Source: Umbilicaria muhlenbergii
Lineage: Eukaryota > Ascomycota > Lecanoromycetes > Umbilicariales > Umbilicariaceae
Direction: 5' to 3'
Assembly: GCA_000611775.1 (NCBI GenBank)
Contig: KK106987.1
Span: forward strand, 930,001-994,000
Length of the DNA: 64,000 nt
The position numbers were made by a program, and so were the translations under genes. Under the pieces are notes generated by a model. The model searched no databases. It was not told the origin of the DNA and saw only the letters and a list, made by a program, of their open reading frames with translations. Positions 12,262 through 24,533 of this stretch are shown one piece after another. Positions within the stretch are counted from its first letter, which is position 1, and each line of letters opens with the position of its first letter.

Positions 12262-15200
12262 TCAACAATCTCACCAGCAACCAGCAGTGTCGTTGGTTGT
12301 TCCACTTGTTACAACTTGACTGACCTTTGTCTGCTACATGACAACAGTGACTCAGCACATCCTGTTGAACTTGGCATGAAGCATGGCCTTGTCAATCAAT
12401 CACCATATGTGGATCATCCGTCTCTGTATCATTTTTCACAAAGTCGTGGCTGTTTCTTAAGACGATACTTCTACTACGGCTCTACTCCAAGTCAATAATT
12501 GTGACACTGTATATTACTACATGCGCGCTTGGATATGTTTTGCAAGCGAGTTCTATTTGATTCGAACATGAATGTTAACGAATGAAATAGATTTGGAGAC
12601 GGAGGCGGCAGCAGCTGCAGATGAGCGTATTGTCTGAGGCGCCGGTTCACCGGCAGTTAAACTGACATGCGGGTCGGTGGAGGTCGGTGGAGGTCTATAC
12701 GGCTGAAAGGGAAAAGCCCTTCCTACTCCACGGGCGTTATCGCCCAAGTCCGTGGGTCTGTCTCTCTGCCTCCGTTTGGGTACTGCGCTCATGGCTTCGG
12801 GCCGTTTGAGGATTGTGTTGTTGCGGGCCGCTTTGGCGGCTCATGTGTTAATTGCCCCCTGGGGGCTGCTCCTGGGGGCTACTCCTGCTAACTGTCATTA
12901 ACCGCTTACAACATATTCTCTAATACAGAGGTGGTTATAAATTTTTTTATCTCATTTGTGTTACCTTTCTATTTACACGCTAGTCGCCATAATCTACCTG
13001 TGCATTTCCTCCCCGGCTATGGAGACGCTGCTGTCATTTTTGGAAAACGGTCACTTAAAGCCTTCGGGAGCTCCCTTTTTTTCATTTATATCAATTTATT
13101 TATGGCTGTGAGTAGTTATTTCCATTAATTACCGTTTCAATATAATTAATTGAATCAACTTCTATCAAATAGTCATAATCAATTGCAGAAATGCAAACAA
13201 GTTCAGCATTTAAAATGCCAGCCACCTTGTCCATCTGCCCACCATGGCAGACAAAGTCGGTTTTTCCTTGAATCTTATACCAGTGTGGATGTGACTAGAT
13301 ACTTCCACCTCCAGTGAAAGTGATACAGCCTTATCACTCCCCACCTACGAAGCACCATCAGAGACCCGACCTGGTTTTACCAGGTCTATCGTGCCTGGCG
13401 ACATTTACATTTGTCCCGGTTGCGAGGAAGAGTTTGGGGAAGAGTTCGGGGAAGAGTTTGGGATCCGGGAGGATGAAGAAAAGCGCCAGATCTGGGTAGT
13501 GATGAATTTCAGATCAAGAGGAGATTTGAGAAGGTCGCCAAAAGGCTGGCAGATTCGGTCCATTTTGAGCCGCGAGAAACGGGATCATGATGGCACGCGT
13601 TCTAGGAACTCAGATCAGTAAGAAGAATCCGTTTTGATGCCTGTGGAGCCAGCGGAGCCGGACACGGAGCCTTTCCGCTGACGTTTTGTCTTATGGACGA
13701 GAAACACCAAACGCGCAGCTCTTCCACAAACGCATGATCATCCCGACAGTCGAAAACTCAAGTGGAAGAATGACAACCGGCGTGGGAGACGTTGTCAGTA
13801 CGTCGTTTGAATTTTGCTGCGATAGAAACATGAATTTTTATCGCAGTCAAACAATCCGGCGCCAGCGGTTATGAAAGGAATTAGAGCACTACCATACTGT
13901 TGTCACCTATATCAGAATCAGTATTTCGCCATCCTCCTTTTGACTATATCTATGCGATCTTTCAGTGACAGGCTCTTCAATCAAGCGCTTGTTCTTCTCT
14001 AGACGCACTCAGTCTATTCGCCGCTCCGCTGCCGGCTTCCCCACCGCAATGCATCACGCTCACTCCACACACACCTGAGCCGCATTCCCCGTCTTCACTG
14101 ACCGCATTTGCGGCGCCTCCTTGCCGGCATTCTCCTCGCCGCATCAGGAAACGCCGGATATCGACAAGCCGCCGGGGAACAAGACCGAGCTCTGACATTG
14201 AATCAAGATAAGTATTGAGTGTAAGGGGCATAATCCGTCTGTGAAATGGAGGCGTGAGGTTTGGTACTGGTGTATGGGACCAGGGAAGATATTTATATGG
14301 TAGAGGTCCTTCATTATCAAGTGCGTGACCACTGTTTCACCTTCAACCGCACTACATCCTTTAGCACAACATTGCCGCCGTACGAGAAACCGGACTGGGC
14401 AGAAAAGCAGAGAATCATTGCTTGACGGGAAACCTTTGGTCCACATACTGTTCTTCTTGAACTAGTTTCAAGTCGCGAAACTCACTCAGCCGACAACTAG
14501 ATGCGGTCTTCCAGCACGGAGCGACCTATGCAAATCTGGAAAGGTTCACTTTAGCGGCGGAGACAGTGTTAGCAGCATAGATGCGTGCAGCGGCATGATG
14601 AGCGCCATGGCGAGCGCCTAGCTGAAGCAGACAATCCGGGCGGCGCTCCTTCAGTCACCGGTGTCACTGGGCCGGATATTTTTTCACGTATCAGGAGTGC
14701 AGCTTGCTTGAGAGTCTTTATGAGCCTTCTCACCAAGTGTCAGCTTCCAGCTGCGATACCGGATACACCAACAAAGCAAAGAGTCAATGACGTTGGTCAT
14801 ATATTGAGTGTTCCGCCGTCGCCGTAGCTGTTGTTGGCAATGACTTAGTCGTGTCTACTCAAGATAGTTTTACAGAATCTGAAAAAAAAGATGAGACGCA
14901 GATCTGTTAGAGCATTCGCTCACCTAGTAGACTACCACATACAGGATCGCATGAGGGCCGAAAGTGCTTGCATATGCGTTTCATTTTAATGCACAAAAAG
15001 GCTGACTGCGAGAAAGACTTGGGAGTGAGACCAAGTTTCGAGCTCTTGCGTCAGTTTGTTGTCCCTACTCTATACCTCACTCACTTTACTTTGCGTAAAT
15101 AGAAAAGCATCAAACTATATCGGAACATCAGATCCTTTCCAATAAAGAGACGAGCGTCTCTGAAGACCAAGTGAGATGGTCTATCTTCTACTTCCTAAAT

Positions 15201-16536
15201 TGGCCTCTACAACTTAAGTGCGGGTCATTGCGGGGATCGACAACACGAGAACCTAGTCCTTTACCTTACCAGCGGCTGAATGCACCTCATTAAATGCCAT
15301 CTTCGAGTCAGTCAGCAAGGTAGGGGATGCCATTTTCCCCTTCGAGGAGACGACTGCGTGGGGAAGAATAACTGGAATAGCGCCTTGGTGGCGAATCGGC
15401 GGCTGCCATGCTGTTTCAAGGTGCTTGCTTCACAAACGGTACCCACAATTCGGCTGGACCCTGGATAAGACATTTCTCAGGCCCGCCCGATGCAACTGCC
15501 GAAAACTTGATCAGGGTAGTCACGGAGGCAGAGCTGCAGCAACAACCTGCATGCCAGACCCTGTCATTGGCTCAATGCTGCTTACAATGTCGAATTGCAT
15601 CAATCACTGTTCGCTGATTACGATACAGAAAAGCCGTGTCTTCACTTACATCTAGATGCCTATGATACGGGAGTATGACCGAGCAAGGAGCCAGTGCAAG
15701 CAGTACCTGTTTTGCACAATGTTCAATTCCCTAGACATGGAGACAGTAGCCATCACTGCGGCAGAACACGGCGCCGAGAGATGCCTTCAGCAGACCCATG
15801 AATGTTTTGACAGACGGGATAGAACCTAACAGAGCAGACGCCAGGCGGAGGAGCCTCCGCAACATTCCTTTCTTATGGCAAGCAACACAAGGGAAGAGCT
15901 AAGAGAAACCTAACTTATTACTCCTGGCAGAAACATTCTTTATTTGGCTCTTTCATGTTTCACCGAGAAGGAAAGTCATTACACAAGAGGATGTGCTGTT
16001 TGACAGAATGACACTCTTCTCGATTTACTCGCTTTTACCACTTGCACGGCAAAGTGAAGACCAGACCTAAAATAAGGAGTGATCCAGATTATTTGCGTGC
16101 ACGACCCACTCTAAATACCATAGCAGGCTATGTAACAACTAGTTGCAAGCCTGGCTCTACACAGTCGACGTCCGACTCAATTCATCCACGCCAGCCTTCA
16201 GTTGAAGAGAAGCCAACATCTGAACAGTCTGCACTGTCAGACACCAGACGCTAGCGAGATACTACACAGTTTGATGATGAGTATGTCTATAGACGAGATA
16301 GACTGCGATAATTGTGCCACTGACTCCTACTAAGGGCTCCTGTATGTTATCTTTGGAGTCAGGGATGAGTACAGGGTTCACTCCATACTCAGCTGCATCT
16401 ATTGTAAGAGATGGTGCTGACCTCTTAGCCGCATATTATGGACGACTTACACCGCCGTGCTGGGCAAGTTTCCTTTCTTCAAGGAGATGATTGTGTCGAT
16501 TTAGAAGGACCTTTGGGTTGAAAGCTGTGTCAGCTA
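12262..16536. other. gene-poor stretch, no supported gene
   Basis: Over 4 kb with only short, unrelated open frames. There are AT-rich parts (12900-13200) and local duplications, such as a repeated GTCGGTGGAG near 12673-12690 and a GAAGAGTTTGGG-like triplet near 13430-13465. I could not assign any transposon ends or protein. It looks like old, decayed accessory DNA. Confidence 0.5.
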
Positions 16537-16863
16537 TTGTATTCTTCCATATATACAAAACCTATACCCTTGGTCTACTACCTGTTCGGGGCAGGTGAGG
16601 TGATGTTGAGTGATGCCAACAACGGTATGTTTTGTCAGGACTGTTCTAGGTGTGCGGAAACTGACAGAAGAATAGAATTAACCTTACATCGCAACATTGA
16701 AGAAGGCCTTGACTCTGGAAAGATTGTCCTTATTCCTCTACCCCCTGGGAAAGGTGAAGAGACCAAATGGAAATGTGTTTTAACAGACAAAAAGATAGGG
16801 AATAAAATGGTCTATCCTGGGATCAAGTGGAGGGTCAGCTCTATCTATCTGTTTATTAGATAA
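16537..16863 (+). pseudogene. fragment of a fungal HNH-nuclease-type protein
   Basis: Reading 16537-16624 and 16676-16860 across a consensus GTATGT...TAG intron of 51 nt gives a continuous stretch with LFGAGEVMLSDANN, LTLHRNIEEGLDSG, IVLIPLPPGKGEETKWKCVL and VYPGIKW. The Asn-x-Leu-x-Leu-His...Asp-x-Gly pattern is what I know from the C-terminal part of the HNH-like domain in multicopy fungal proteins. The first part of the domain with its paired Cys or His residues is absent and no convincing start exon lies upstream. A Lys/Ser-rich frame follows at about 16870-16991. I treat it as a remnant; family assignment is from memory of the motif. Confidence 0.4.
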
Positions 16864-17157
16864 TTAACGTTAAAAAGAGCAAGAACAAGGGGTTCACCGG
16901 GAGTCGAAGTGGCAAAGCTAGGGAGAAAGCAGAAGAATCTAGTAAGTCAGAGCTGCGGACAAAACCTAGCAACCGAGAGCTGCAGATAAGATGACTCTGC
17001 AAGTAAGAATTCCGCGAAAGCAAAGAAAATGAGGCTTCCGTGAAAGAGAAATAAGTTATCGATCCGAAACTCCTAAGGGACTTCCCGCCTCGGGGACCCG
17101 CATCAGACTTAGAGTTGAAGGAGTATGAAGGACTTCAATTAAATCTACGATCGACAC

Positions 17158-17684
17158 ATGGCAGCTTCCCTTCCCCTGTCTATCGTCTCTCTCGACTGGC
17201 GTCAGCCCATCGACTCAGCTGTGCTCCTCAATAAGATCCACAAAGTGCTGACGGCCGTGGATGTCGACGGCTTCTATCCAATTGAACTTCCACGACGACT
17301 GCCGCAAGTGCAATGGCCCTTAACACTGTGGACGGCGTGCGAATGATCGTTCGCCACCTGATTTTCAAGAACAAGCATGTCGCTGGTCAACTGATGTACT
17401 TCATCAGACTCATGTCCGTGGGATATAAATTCGTTGAGATGATTTCACATCACCCAACTCAAAAGATGAGGTTCGAGTACCTGTGCAAAAGCGAAGAGTT
17501 CAAACCGCTAATGGTCAAGAAGATGGTTCGAGATTGGGCCTTGACGCTCAATATACACCCATTCTCCCTCGGCTTGTTGCATGAAAATCCGGGCTCCCTG
17601 TCCCTAGCGGCTGGGGTGAAAAGATGTAAAGACAATTCCAAAGAATACTTCAAAGGAGGAACATCGGCCATGGTACCCTCATGA
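17158..17684 (+). pseudogene. possible Spo11 / topoisomerase VI subunit A-like fragment
   Basis: Two overlapping plus-strand frames (17158-17346 and 17313-17684) together read like the N-terminal and winged-helix part of a Spo11/TopoVI-A relative: DWRQPIDSAVLLNKIHKVL and DVDGFYPIELP, then KNKHVAGQLMYFIRLMSVGY, QKMRFEYLCK (position of the catalytic Tyr), MVKKMVRDWALTLNIHPFSL and SLSLAAGVK before a stop. The frames are offset at about 17320, and no TOPRIM part follows. The resemblance is by pattern only and weak; it may be another decayed accessory family. It lies directly after the HNH-type fragment on the same strand. Confidence 0.35.
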
Positions 17685-18070
17685 ACTCAAGTAAGAAGAC
17701 TTCCACTAATCCTATATGGATAAAATCAAGCTAGTGAAACGAAGGCCAGATGACACTGAGATCCTACAATTACAGCAATAGCCAACCTAATAGAGAGGCA
17801 CTGTAAGGCTCCCTACGCCTTATGATACCGGGAGAGTTAGCTATCTAGCTTCTACCATGTCGCGGATCTATCCTTTCTATTCAGAAAGTCCGCAAAGATG
17901 TGCAACTGGCTTTTTGTAGTTTTCGGTGCTGCGCCTGGGTCTATCTTCACCGCCATCAAAGTAACTCAGTCGATCTGCTTCCTGATCGCTGCATTCTTCA
18001 TCTTGTACCCACAATACATTGGGACTACAACTGAGCATGAGAAGGTGGTTGCTGAACTTCGGAACCACTT

Positions 18071-18217
18071 GAGCTCCAGGAAATGAAAGCTCGGAACATG
18101 GCGGCCAAGCTTGAGAGACAACGTACGGATCGAGCGACTGCAGATGCGGCGCATGAGAGAGAGCTCGCGTTCTGGGGGCGACTTACGATCGAAGAACACG
18201 ATCCAGAAGACCCCTAA
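18071..18217 (+). pseudogene. charged, coiled-coil-like coding remnant
   Basis: A 48-codon open stretch (ELQEMKARNMAAKLERQR to IEEHDPEDP, stop at 18215) has strongly protein-like, heptad-like charged composition. The frame just upstream (HEKVVAELRNHL) continues the same style one frame over. No start, family or intron is evident. Best read as the tail of a decayed gene, perhaps the same locus as the two fragments upstream. Confidence 0.25.
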
Positions 18218-20643
18218 AGCGGACTCCTTTTGAAGCGCAGCGGATGTCGCATTATTGACAGTTCTGAAACCTGAATCCAGGCTCAGCGGAATTATGGTTA
18301 GACTTCCCTCAACAAGGACTGAGTACCAATCAGGCCCAGGCAACAGTAATAGAGAAGGCAAGCTGGAAGACGAGGACGGCGGCAGATCATGTTAGGGCAA
18401 GGACACCGGCAAACTTCATGTACGCAACTTTTTAATGCAGCTGCAGACCAGGCAGAGAGGCCTAGAAGCAGCGATGACATGCGCTGACAGTCAACTGGAA
18501 CCACCGGACCACAGCCGTCATAACAATCGCACGTCGATTCCTCACCCGCATCAAATACTCTTAACATCAGCCTGCTTGCGGTCATGAGCACATCTAGCGC
18601 TCTAACGACATCGCCCACGACGGCCCCGAGAAAACTCGATGAACACGCCCCACACCCCTTATTTAACGGAAGAGAGGTCAATGACTTTGGTATGGTACAA
18701 CTCGTCCTTCAAGAAATCAGAAGTTGCAGAGACGGGCGAAACTTAGCAGAGACCCTAGCCATAGATATCAAGAGAAATGATCAATTGCATTCAGAGACAA
18801 TCATCTAGAGCGAGTACAGTAGCAGTTGATAGTTGAAGCGATTACTGTGGGGAATGACCGTGCTCCGGATGCTTCCCACTGCATGCTAAGACCCACCACA
18901 AGGAATATTGGACGGCATCTGTTGTAATGTTCTCTCCAACAGACTTTGGCAAGCTGGAGATTTACTCGAATTCTGAAATCTTCCATCTTGGTATTGGTGG
19001 AGTTTGGAAATAGGTTTTGTAAAGGTAGAAGAACTTGAGATGGCTAGCGGGTTTTTTTGGACGCAAGCCAGCGCATCGAGACTGGCAGAGGAGGAAGACT
19101 GCAGAAAAGCTTGAACGAACCCTCTGACTCTGTTCAGCTCTTGGCAAACCCTTGGCGCTGTGGTTAAGAAACGACAATTCCGTAGCCGAAATATTTTTCG
19201 CTTGTTAGCGGCATTGGAAGCTCTCCACCTACGAAACAGTAGGTATCGTGGAGACTCGAAGGATCGGGAGCGAAGAGCATAGCAACGTGTACTGATACTT
19301 TGATGATAATGATGACTTGTGCCTGTAATTGTCGTGCAGTCAGCTGCAGTTTCAGATCAGCTCCTCATTGCTCCGTCTATTGATCGTTGTTGATTCTACG
19401 AAAACAGGTAGTCCAATATCACCGTCAATAAGACCAGGAGAGGAAAGACGACCGAAGTGGTCTTGGTTCTCGCATCCACATTGAGCGGATAGGAAAGTCC
19501 TCCCACTAAGGATTTCTGAATGCCTAATATAAGAGTCTATATATCGGATAACCATCTGAAATCGGGCATTTTGGAAAATGATAAACCAAATTTCTAGTTT
19601 GGGAGTGGACAGGTAAGAAACGGCCCATTTCGGTACCGAGCACTGAATCGTAGTCTTGACTTCCCTGTGGCGAACCAGAGTATCGTGGAATCCCAGCCTC
19701 CTTGTGCATGGTATCTATGTGGAAGCTGTAGAGTACCGAGTGCCACGGGCACGAGTGTCGTTGAGTAACTGGGTAGAAGGTTTGCCATGTCTATTTCGGT
19801 CAGATTGCAATTGGTCCATGTACACTGCATTATCGGCTCGACCTATGAAGCGACGACAATAAGGTACCGATGCACTCGATGGTATCAGTGCGCCACACGA
19901 TTAATTGCTCCGGATGGCTGTACTCAGTAGTATGAGACATTTCTAGAACCAATGCAGGACCCAACGAAAATGAAAATTGCACCTGCACGGTTTTACCCTC
20001 GGACCCCTGCTCACCGCTCAGGCTTGCCAGCTTTTCCAGCTTGCCAGCGACCTTGAGGCCCTTGGTGCTGTGCAAGCGGGGAGGAGGCATGTGGCCACCG
20101 TGGCCACCGTAGCCTGCATGCGTTAGTCGCTGCCCCATAGGTCCCAAAAAAGGTCAGATAAAGCCCGTCCCTGAAAGCAGCTGCGGTTCCGACAGATTCA
20201 TCATAACACCTCCCCTTCCCGTCTCAACATTCGCAACACCGTCTTTTCCGTAAAGACCTTTGCTACTCTCTCAATTCCGGTATTCTCTCATAAACGACTG
20301 CCACCACCAGTCCTCGGCCTCCTTTGAACTATCAAAGTGTGAGTGTACCTGCCCGCCCCTGACGTCAAGGCGCTGCAGAGCTGCTCAGACGCCCCTTCTC
20401 CTTCAATTGCGTCGAGGCTGCGAGCGCTTTTGCGAGGCCGTTCGACCTGTCTGTCCATGTCGATGAGTCCGTTTTCTTGCCTCAATGGCGTTTGGGACCT
20501 CAATGGCCCCTCCAACCAGCTTGCCCATCAGAATTCTAGGAATGACGAATGAGAGCAACAACATTGGTTTTGAAGACACTGAGGCTGACTGTTAGCAAGC
20601 GCTCCCTAGTATTGCTTACCTGAACACGACCCTCACATAGACA
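18218..20643. other. gene-poor stretch and distal UGP1 promoter
   Basis: 2.4 kb with no supported gene. The last few hundred bases (about 20200-20640) are pyrimidine-rich on the plus strand and probably contain the distal promoter and leader of the UDP-glucose pyrophosphorylase gene. Confidence 0.4.
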
Positions 20644-22911
20644 ATGGCCTCAAAAATCAGCAGTGCTCTGCCGTCGCACCTCAAACCTACAGGCACCAAT
20701 GGAGATGCGGATGGTGCTTTCTCGCGCAAGCACCATGGGAAATCACAATCACATGTGGTGAGTTGAAGAGTATTTCCCTACTTGCACTACGTACGAAGCG
20801 GAAGAGACGAGCAGAGGCAACAGCAGAGATACTTGGGGAATGTGGCGCAATCGACCCGCGACTGCTATCCCTTGCGATAGTTCGCATACAAGCCGCAAGG
20901 TGTCGAGAAAGAGCGCTTGATCGCTCCTGCTAGCTCAAGGAGCTTATCCATCCTGAGTGCCAAAATACGCACACGCAGCGTTCTCTCTTCCACTCGCACC
21001 TTCCCTACTCAATTGCCTGCAGTACCTTTTACACACACCTTCCCCAATGCGCACATGCAACCCAGAGGGTGCTCTATACCTTACTCCATGTTCCCACTCT
21101 GTACTCGCGCCAGGTCGCTCCTGCTGGAGATGACATTTTTTGCGCAAAGGTTTACCATGGGATCATTTGCGCTGTTGCATTCACTTCAGATCCACCAACG
21201 ACTCCTGCAAGCGGGGCCCCTATTTCTCCTTCTTCTACTCTCGGCCAAGGTATAAAATACCTACGTTTCCTGTGGAATTGTTTCGGAACCTGTTGGCTCT
21301 GCTTAGCCTTCACCACGAAGGGAATACCAGACCCGAAACTTTGCTCCTACCAAGATTCTTACAATTTCTACCTATACTTCTACCACCATGGCTACGGTTG
21401 AAGACGGTACGCAAACTGTACTGACAAGACCTCGTGCGAATTCTCAGGCTTTCGAAAACACATCTACCTCTGTCGCCGCCAGCCAAATGCGCAATGCGCT
21501 CAACAACCTCGCGGATACGGTGACAGATCCCGAAGAGAAGAAGCGATTTGAGACCGAGATGGACAACTTCTTCGCGCTCTTCCGTCGCTACCTCAACGAC
21601 AAGGCTAAAGGCAACGTCCTGGCGTGGGATCGCATCCAGCCTCCCAAAGCCGACCAAGTGGTTGACTACAACGACCTCGCAAATTCCGAGTCGGTCGACT
21701 TCCTCAACAAACTAGCAGTCATCAAACTCAACGGCGGTCTTGGTACCTCAATGGGTTGCGTCGGTCCTAAGTCCGTCATCGAAGTCCGCGATGGCATGTC
21801 CTTCCTCGATCTCTCGGTGCGCCAGATCGAATACCTCAACCGTACTTATGACGTCAACGTGCCCTTTGTCTTGATGAACTCGTTCAATACCGACGAAGAC
21901 ACCCAGAATATCATCAAGAAGTACGAAGGCCACAACATCGATATCATGACTTTCAACCAGTCACGTTATCCGCGTATCCTCAAGGACTCTCTCCTCCCAG
22001 CCCCCAAGTCATCGAACTCCCAAATCTCTGACTGGTACCCACCTGGACACGGAGACGTCTTTGAGTCACTGTACAACTCCGGCATCCTCGACCAGCTCAT
22101 CGAGCGTGGTGTTGAGATAGTCTTCCTTTCGAACGCCGACAACTTGGGTGCGGTCGTGGATCTCCGTATCTTGCAGCACATGGTTGAGACCGATGCGGAG
22201 TACATCATGGAGTTGACTGACAAGACGAAAGCTGATGTCAAAGGTGGTACCATTATCGACTACGAAGGATCCGTCCGTCTGCTTGAAATTGCTCAGGTTC
22301 CCAAGGAGCACACCAACGAGTTCAAATCGATCAAGAAGTTCAAATACTTCAACACCAACAACATCTGGCTCAACCTCAAGGCCATCAAGCGCGTTGTCGA
22401 GAACAACGAGCTCGAGATGGAAATCATTCCCAACAACAAGACAATCCCTGCCGACAAGAAGGGTGAATCAGATATTTCCATCGTCCAGCTCGAGACTGCC
22501 GTCGGTGCCGCCATCCGCCACTTCAAGAACGCCCATGGCGTCAACGTGCCGCGTAGACGCTTCTTGCCCGTCAAGACCTGCTCTGACCTTATGCTCGTCA
22601 AGTCTGATCTGTACAGCCTGAAGCACGGCCAGCTTGTCCTCGACCAAAGCCGCTTTGGCCCCGCGCCGCTGATCAAGCTAGGTACCGATTTCAAGAAAGT
22701 CAGCGACTTCCAGAAGCGCATTCCTAGTATCCCGAAGATCCTCGAATTGGATCACCTCACCATTACTGGAGCGGTCAATTTGGGGCGTGGTGTGATGCTG
22801 AAAGGAACGGTCATCATTGTTGCGACGGAAGGTAGCACTATCGACATTCCTCCGGGTTCTATCTTGGAGAACGTTGTGGTGCAGGGTAGCTTGAGGTTGC
22901 TAGAGCATTAA
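20644..22911 (+). CDS. UGP1: UTP-glucose-1-phosphate uridylyltransferase (UDP-glucose pyrophosphorylase)
   Basis: Makes UDP-glucose from UTP and glucose-1-phosphate for glycogen, beta-glucan, trehalose and glycosylation. The core is a single long exon (21448-22911) with the nucleotide loop [16 protein letters not shown], substrate residues around [13 protein letters not shown], and the C-terminal beta-helix ([15 protein letters not shown]). Two N-termini are possible. (a) A distal exon 20644-20757, beginning [15 protein letters not shown] and ending HHGKSQSHV, spliced across a 690-nt intron (GTGAGT...TCTCAG) to [13 protein letters not shown], gives 525 residues. This HGKSQSH-AFE junction matches what I recall of fungal orthologues. 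(b) An internal ATG at 21388 in a strong context (CACCATGG) runs in frame into the same sequence and gives 507 residues. Form (a) is the likelier main product. Confidence 0.95.
20900..21387 (+). promoter_or_regulatory. pyrimidine-rich intronic region, possible internal UGP1 promoter
   Basis: The part of the 690-nt intron before the internal ATG at 21388 is rich in CT tracts (for example 20980-21100 and 21220-21380), as is usual upstream of highly expressed fungal genes. It could act as a second promoter for the shorter isoform. There is no direct proof in the sequence. Confidence 0.35.
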
Positions 22912-23438
22912 ACGCTGCTATGTATTTGCGCGTACTCGGCATTATGCGTCTCCTCTAGAATTGCCAAGACAGCAAGCAGCGCGGCTTTCTTGCATCTACC
23001 CCTGTTTACTTCATGTCTACATGTCTTTGTTTCGAAGGGAGTTTTCTTTTTTGTCTATTCATGAGTTGGACCTTAGCATGAGGTAGAAAATGGTGGAGCG
23101 TTTCGTTCTTCGATGTTGAGAAATACTTCCTCTGGCACAGCCGAGCGTTGCGACCATGCAAAGGTTGTTTCTAATAGGTAGATTTCCCTTCTCCACATAT
23201 GCGACTTGTCTTTGGAAGAGGCAAACAACGTTAGAGCGTGCATATAAGAATATCAATGGACACTTAGAAATCTTACTTGTTGCTCAGCATTATGCCATGA
23301 TTTCGATAACGCACCTTTGTTACAGATCAATCTCTCAAAATATTCTAACGCCACTACCTCCACATGGAGGTAAGCTCGTTGGCTCTCCATCAGACTCCAA
23401 GGTATCCCAATAAACTCCGTCTGCACCTACCCCTCCCC
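22912..23438. other. convergent 3' region between UGP1 and SSU72
   Basis: 527 bp between the stop codons of two convergent genes, presumably their 3' UTRs. Small frames show no protein features. Confidence 0.4.
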
Positions 23439-24533
23439 TCAAAACCAAGCCAGCGTCCACAGCGCCGGCAAATGCGGCCACCTCGTCTGCCACTCAGCCA
23501 ACACCTCCGGCACCCTCTCATCAAACCCAGTCCCACTCCAGCCCTCCCCGTCCCCCACCCCGCCCCTCTCCCGCTCCTCCCTCGCCACCTGATTCAAACT
23601 ATCGGCCAAATCCAAAATGGCCCTGCCCCCCACCAGGGCCTCCTCGTGATTATCCTTGATATCGACATTCACCACATGCACCGGCCTATTCAACGGGCTC
23701 CCCCTCTCCAGCAAATTATCCACCACGGCATCCCAGCACCTCTCCTCGCACGTAATCACCACATCCACCACGCCGGCCTCGACGCCCTCGGCGCCCTTGT
23801 CCCCCTTGCGCAGCGCGTCGGTGCGCGGGTGCCCCACGGGCCAGTCTTGCCAGCGCTCCGGGCCCCATTTGACGGAGCGGTTGCGCTCGAGCATGGAGAG
23901 CACGCCGTTGGCGCGGTAGAGGCGCGGGTCTTTGGACTGCAGGGACGAGATGATGGAGGCGTACGAGGTCGTGTTGAAGGCGTAGACGTTCGGTTGGGTG
24001 ATGCTGGGGCCGGGGAGGCGGACGAGACTGCCGGTGCCGAAGGAGAGGACGGGGTAGGTGGAGAGGGAGAGGCGGAGGTGGGCTTCCATTGATCTGTCGG
24101 GGGCAAAAGGGGAGTGTTAGTGTTTGATGGGGGGTTGGGTTGGGTTTTTGGTGTGCTCGAGGAAGGAGGAGTGGGTGGGTTGGGGTCCGCTTGACGGGTG
24201 AGGGCACGACGGTGGTGTGGAGCGGCAGGTTGAACTTTTTGGAGGTGATGACTACGGGCGTGGATGCTACGTTCGAGGGATGGTGTTGTCGGAGCTACTG
24301 ATCCAATCGACTTACCGGTTGTTGTTACTGGCACATACTGTGCAGAATTTCAGTTTGAAGCCACCGTCTTCCTTCCGCGTCTCCCCCTCTCGGCCATTTT
24401 CGTCCTGGGCTCCATCCAACCCGCCCACGGGTTTCTGTTCCGGCACGGCTTCTGTGGGTGGTGGAGGAGGAGGTGGCGGCGTTGCTGTTGTTGCCGGGGG
24501 GTTGGAACGTGCTCGTCGTGGGTCTGATGCCAT
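23439..24533 (-). CDS. SSU72: RNA polymerase II CTD Ser5-phosphatase Ssu72
   Basis: Cysteine phosphatase of the cleavage/polyadenylation factor that removes Ser5 phosphate from the Pol II CTD and acts in termination and 3' end formation. Exons are 24533-24316 and 24093-23439, with an unusually long 222-nt intron; the product is 290 residues. Exon 1 has a Pro-rich extension of about 60 residues (a run of nine Pro), then [10 protein letters not shown]. The catalytic loop C-x5-R-S (CASNNNRS) is completed only by splicing, since the Arg codon is split CG|A. Exon 2 gives [23 protein letters not shown] and [15 protein letters not shown], all typical of Ssu72. Yeast Ssu72 is 206 residues; the extra length is the N-terminal Pro-rich part. 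Confidence 0.94.

Noticed and set aside
11963-12498. Three overlapping 80-142-codon frames with Leu/Arg/Tyr/Ser repeats
   Set aside because: Entirely explained by the stop-free 17-bp minisatellite.
12640-13130. Possible DNA transposon or MITE in the AT-rich region with GC-rich short repeats
   Set aside because: I could not find terminal inverted repeats with a target duplication or any transposase-like protein.
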